DNA of 20,597 nt from Chara braunii. Lineage: Eukaryota > Streptophyta > Charophyceae > Charales > Characeae. Location of the stretch: assembly GCA_003427395.1 (NCBI GenBank), contig BFEA01000534.1, positions 70,883-91,479 of the forward strand, written 5' to 3'. The notes beneath the pieces are model-generated. The model made no database searches. It was not told the origin of the DNA and saw only the letters and a program-made list of their open reading frames with translations. Positions 16,315 to 20,597 of this stretch are shown one piece after another. Made by a program: the position numbers and the translations under genes. The first letter of the stretch is position 1. The number at the start of each line of letters is the position of its first letter.

Positions 16315-17838
16315 ATTGAAATACTCTGGCAGCGTGTTCACGGCCTATTGCGAGACTTCACTCTGGGGACACCTTGCAGGACTCTGTGACGTAGGCTCTA
16401 TTGTTAAGAGACTGAGTCGCCGTGAGATCTGGTGACGTGATACTCTCCTGATGGAGGCGGGGAAAACTCAATGGTTTGGACAATGCACAGTAATTTTGGA
16501 GGATTGAATCGGAAACTAAATCCCAACACACTAATGACGTTAATCGGAGATGTGCCGTAAGGGCACGAACACACTGCAGCCTGCCGTTGTCATAGACTCT
16601 ACTATACTAAGGTGTTGAGAAGCCGTGAGAACTTCAGTATCTAAAGCGCTGGGTTCTGAAAAAAAAAAAAAAAAAAAAAACGGTTCTGGAAAAGAGCCGT
16701 AGATTAGGCAGGGAGGGAGAGCTCGAAGAATTCTTCCGCACGACTGGACAGAATGAACCCCGAGTTCGACAGAATGAACCCCGAGTTCTCAGGTGTGTGC
16801 TGCGCTGAACCTTCCCACGAGGCTTGAAGTTATTCAGGCCAGAATCCACTGCCTCCGCCTTCGACTGTTCTTTCAGGGAGACCAATCGGCAGGGAGGCGA
16901 ACCGGCCCCTTTTTTCGTGATGGCCCAGGCCTGCTGATTTTACGCTGGTGATAGCACCCCTTGCACCTAAAGAACTACCGTGTGGCTATTTCTCGAAAGG
17001 GCAATGGTTTTCCATTTTCTTTCGGAACGAAGGCCTGTTTGCTTGGCCTACCAATGTTGGGAACACGTAACAGGCTTTGCCCGCAGTACCTTTTTTTTCG
17101 GAAGAATAGGAGGCGAAGAAAACGCTCCTAAAGACCCCCTTCACCTAGCTGGGCTGCCGGGCCTAGTATCCTATGATACCTACCCATAAAGTAGCGGGAC
17201 TGAACTTGTGGGTAGATATTCCCTCCTACTCTTGTCGTTACCTGCTCGCTATGCGGCTTACTCGCCAAATGGCAGGTAAGTCTGGACTCCGCTTGACTTC
17301 TTTCGCTCCGACAATCCGTTGGCAACCTGAATCTAGGCGTGCTCGTTAGTAGAAAGATTAGTATCTGAGGCTCAAGTGCTGTAAAGGACAAAGAACACTG
17401 GCAGGATCTGGGGGTTCGAGGCATATACCTGAGTTATGGTCTGAGTTCGTCCGTCATCCGTTGCCGAAGTCCCATGTACCTTCCTTGTTAGGAGGGTAGG
17501 TTCGCTCCTTTATAACGCCCGTATATGAGCAGCAGCCACACTTAGCATTCCATAGGAAGTACGCGTGAATAAGGCGTTCTTCTGGTCGTCATGTTCGGTT
17601 ATGTTCATCGACTTACAATATTTCCACCTTTCACACCTCCTCCCGAGGGGACAAACTCGCTCGATACTTACAACTACTACCTTGCTTGCAGTAGTTGTTG
17701 ATGGAGGTACTGCCTGTCTCGTGCTGAGCGCCCCGAGATATGGCGGCCGAGCTCCGTATTCGTATAAACCCTAACTTTGTCTGCTAACGCTGCGCTGCTT
17801 TGTGCGCTTCGGCGCCGCCGCTACGCGCAGGTCCCCCT
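16315..17838. other. Gene-free region upstream of the LINE ORF1
   Basis: A perfect 21-bp tandem duplication lies at 16747-16788 (unit starts GACAGAATGAACCCC). A run of about 21 A at 16660-16680 is bracketed by GGTTCTGAAAA/GGTTCTGGAAAA. GTTACCTGC ... GCAGGTAAG forms a small inverted repeat at about 17238-17282. The distal part is probably the 5' UTR of the LINE, but no 5' boundary or target-site duplication could be set. Confidence 0.4.
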
Positions 17839-17928
17839 CGGGAAACAGCCCTCCCGGGAAGGAAATCCAAATCCATTTCCAGCGTTAGTACGCAGCAGCG
17901 GTACAACGGGAAACAGCCCTCCCGGGAA
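17839..17928 (+). repeat. 22-bp exact direct repeat in the LINE leader
   Basis: A 22-bp sequence starting CGGGAAACAGCCCTCC is present at 17839-17860 and identically at 17907-17928, 68 bp apart, just upstream of the ORF1 start. Such leader repeats occur in LINE 5' UTRs; its role is unknown. Confidence 0.85.
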
Positions 17929-17962
17929 TATCAGAACTGATGGGGCTAACACACAATCGAGC

Positions 17963-20597
17963 ATGGACTGGAAGGCACTCAATCCCTTCTGGAACAGACA
18001 GAAGAATCAAATCAAGCCGCCGTCCATGGCTAGAGGAGGAGGGGGAGTTGGCACTCACCCTCAAGACACTCCAACGATAAGAAACGGAAAAAAGAGCTTA
18101 CTGGGCCGTGCAAATCAGGAGGGGTTTCTAGAGAAACCAGGAGACAGCGGGCAAAACTCAGGATTCAAGTTTAACGCAGGCGAAGAAAGAACAAGCGGGG
18201 CAGAGAGCGGGGAAGGAGGAGGTAGGGGGGTCGGTGGCGGTAGGGGCAACGAGGGCAGGGGGGAAACGGGGAGAGGGAGAGGAAGTGGATGAGGAAGGCA
18301 GATTCCTCAGGGCAGCGGAGATTCACGGCTCACCTCCCCGGATGGGAGGAAGAAACAGATGCAGAAAGTGGAATGGTGGCCAGAGGAAGACAACTCTGAT
18401 TCAGAGGGAGAAATGGTAGAAGAGACTGAGGAGAATAAAGGAGGTGAGCAAGGAAATCCAACAGAAGACATTGCCGAGGATTTGGAGAAGGTCAGGCAAA
18501 TGTTTGAAAAATGTTACGACCGGTTGGTAATCCCAGACACCTCCAAATTCGCGAAGTTCACCCTACAAGATAAGAAGGTCATTATCCATGTTGATCCGAA
18601 GTTGGAAGAAGCACAAGAGGACTGGCTGAGGGAGAATGTAGTAGTTGTCTTCTTCCAGGGCTCTTTCCGTTCGGTTTCAGCAGAAAGGAAAGAAGAGTGC
18701 ATAAGAATTCTAGAGGACACGATTCTGCCTGCGACATTGCATCACAAGGAAAGAGGGAGGGTACATCAAGAAGGCAGAAATGTGATGTCCTACCTCCCAA
18801 GAGACAGAAAAACAGTAGACCTCNTGCTGCGAATGGGTTCTCACAAACTCAAGGTNGNAGNGAAACAGTATAAACTATCCTTCAAAAGATGGATGTCAGA
18901 AAAGGAGATAGAGGAAACAAGGGCAGAAGATGCTGTCAGTAAGATCTGGGTAATGACCCTTAGAGTTCNAGTTAAAGCGGTCCCNTTCGTGAGATCNGGA
19001 ATTGCATTCGCTGTGGGCAAGGTCTGCAAGCAGTACCCCCCAGAGAGGTACGAAGACACGCCCAAATTAAACAATGTGAAGTTCGACATCCCGAGAGATC
19101 GGAGAGATAGGGTGCCTAAACAGCTTGAGTGGCCACAGAAGAACGGAACTTTTCTCAAGATCAGAATCGTCACACAATACACTGACTACTGTCATTTCTG
19201 CAAGGATTATGCAGGTCACCCTCCAACAGCCTGTCCATTAACAGTAGCAATCAACACAACATCTCAGGGACAATTGGTCTCTGTCCCAACCCCTTCAGGG
19301 GCAAGCTTGGGTGGTGTTCAGGGCACCCCTCATCCTCCCCCCACCTCGTTCACCTCCGTTCATGACAACCACGGCCTTAGAGCGGGGGCACTGCACATTG
19401 GAGAGCCGCACAAAAATGGGAACCGCCCTTGGACCCCTCTGGAAGTTATGGCCAATGCTTGTAGGCCACCCCCCTCATTCAAAGTGAGGGCAAAAACCAT
19501 CCCCTCGGCTTCAAGCACACTTGCAGGCAATAAGCCCAAGTGGTCGTCGAGGAGGAAAGCACAACAAAAAAATGCCTCACGGGAGAATAAGACTCAGGGC
19601 ACACTGTCCCCAAAAGAGCCAACAAGCGACTTGGAAGTTAAGGAGGATTCCGAAGTGAATGCTGAAGGGTCATTTATAGTGAAGAAGGACTCAGTGGGAG
19701 GTTTGGACACATTTTCCATCCCTGCGATGCCCCAAGCAGAAGAGAAAGAAATCAAGGCTACCCCCACTAATCCCAAGGAAATTGGAACAGATCAGAAGGG
19801 GAAGGAACTCAAGACTCACGAGTTGCTAGGGGAAGGAAGAGAGCCAGTTGAGGAAGAAAAGGAGAATCCGCTGGGGGTTTCCGATCAAAGGAATGCGAAT
19901 AATGAAGATAGTGAAATGGAGGAAAACGAAGAGGGTTGGGCGTCAGAGGCATCCTACCACTCGTATGAGTCGGCTGGATCGCTTGAGGAAACCAGCACCC
20001 CTAAGGAAAAAAGGGGCAGGAAAGGTGAGTCAGAATTCGCCCACCCCAAAAATCCCTTGGGGGTGAAAGCCCTCTCTGAAAAATCAAAATTCAAAATGAA
20101 GACAGTAAAATCTGAAGTTGGAAAAACCGAAGCAAACAGATATCTTGTCCCATTGATATGCAGACAGACTTCAGAAGGGGTGAAAATCCTGACCTATAGC
20201 AGAGAATCTAAAATCAAGCATCTCACTCCCTGTTCTGTTACCGGCAATCCAAGCAGGAACCAGATGTTGTCTAAGGTGCGAGACTATTTGTGCAGCGGGC
20301 CTTCATCTGCCCTGGCCCACAGCCAGGGCCTATTTGGCTATTTGCCAGTCCGGCCTGTGGGACCAGGCCGTGGCCTGACCCCACAGGCCGTGCGGTTATT
20401 CAGTCCAGTCCAGTCCTGCCCGGTACCACTGTCGGTACCAATCCAGTCCAGTCCAGTCCAGTCAGTCCGCTGGGGGTATACCCCAGCTGCAGTCTGTTTT
20501 GTGGCATTATTCTTCATTTGCACAGATTGGAGTACGTGCGTGTTGAGTCTGCGTTGGAGCTGCGCTGTCCCTTCCAGCTCCATCTCCATCTCCCCCA
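17963..20597 (+). CDS. LINE ORF1 (gag-like, CCHC zinc knuckle), one in-frame TGA, 3' end outside window
   Basis: Nucleic-acid-binding ORF1 protein that would package LINE RNA. From ATG 17963 one frame runs to the window edge (878 codons), interrupted only by TGA at 18290-18292 (codon 110). It starts MDWKALNPFWNRQKNQIK and is Gly/Arg-rich to the TGA. Residues about 184-409 form a conserved-looking region (WLRENVVVVFFQGSFRSV, KVCKQYPPERYEDTP, FLKIRIVTQYTDY) arranged like the DUF4283-type domain of plant LINE ORF1. The knuckle is C410-x2-C413-x5-H419-x4-C424; the usual spacing is x4. A long disordered, acidic, Lys-rich tail follows (EDSEMEENEEGWASEA near 650). Six or more N bases fall at 18824-18998. 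Beyond about 20340 the frame crosses palindromes and CAGTC repeats and may no longer be coding. The TGA could be a true nonsense mutation or a draft error. Confidence 0.72.
20352..20467. repeat. Hairpin and CAGTC pentamer repeats
   Basis: GGCCTGTGGG (20352-20361) pairs with CCCACAGGCC (20380-20389). Two runs of CAGTC/CCAGT units (20401-20415 and 20442-20467) flank a GGTACC-containing pair of short repeats. This is unusual inside a coding frame. Confidence 0.8.

Larger units (their letters stand above)
17777..20597 (+). mobile_element. LINE-type retrotransposon, 5' portion with ORF1, running off the window
   Basis: The reading frame opens at 17777 and encodes an ORF1/gag-like protein with a zinc knuckle. 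The endonuclease and reverse-transcriptase ORF2 expected in a plant L1-type LINE is not in the window and should lie beyond 20597. The 5' end is not resolved and the listed start is only where the frame begins. Confidence 0.7.

Noticed and set aside
18514-19776. Minus-strand frames across the LINE
   Set aside because: They lie antisense to ORF1, which has the zinc knuckle and continuous coding.

Overview
The window is nuclear DNA of a eukaryote and is mostly repeats. Three signs point to the green-plant lineage: an interstitial (TTTAGGG)n patch, a zinc-finger gene whose motif order matches plant CDCA7/R1-like proteins, and a LINE with a plant-style ORF1 (gag-like region plus zinc knuckle). 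Long CT/GT/CA microsatellites, poly-T/poly-A runs and many small fold-back transposons suggest a large repeat-rich genome. A charophycean alga such as Chara would fit, but that is a guess from style, not an identification. Isolated N bases show draft-quality sequence.

Layout. 1-2500: microsatellite and gene-free sequence with short duplications. 2512-3010: a tRNA-derived SINE with a 14-bp target-site duplication. 3090-3590: telomere-like patch and a four-arm fold-back array. 4058-4645: a 588-bp element with 29-30-bp terminal inverted repeats and a CT/GT cargo. 5117-5237: a TA-flanked MITE. 6083-7118: microsatellites. 7153-8412 (minus): the only convincing host gene, an intact intronless 419-codon CDCA7/R1-type zinc-finger protein. 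8600-9870: duplicated and pyrimidine-rich blocks. 9893-14482: three U2 snRNA-derived retroposon-like copies among MITEs. 14470-14895: a degenerate tandem array. 15154-16314: a dense cluster of five MITEs from three families. 17963-20597: LINE ORF1, open to the window edge except for one in-frame TGA.

Relationships. The repeats are two classes of passenger. The MITEs fall into families A, B, C, D and E (my labels), defined by termini, and depend on DNA transposases not encoded here. The SINE and the U2-derived copies end in poly-A and two have clear target-site duplications, so they were probably copied by a LINE. The ORF1 here belongs to that general class, but no link to these particular copies can be shown. 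The most unusual item is the U2-derived family: three copies end at about the same point, roughly nt 80 of U2, and one has amplified a 36-bp piece of the U2 stem-loop II region four times. No operon, CRISPR or complete tRNA or rRNA gene was seen.
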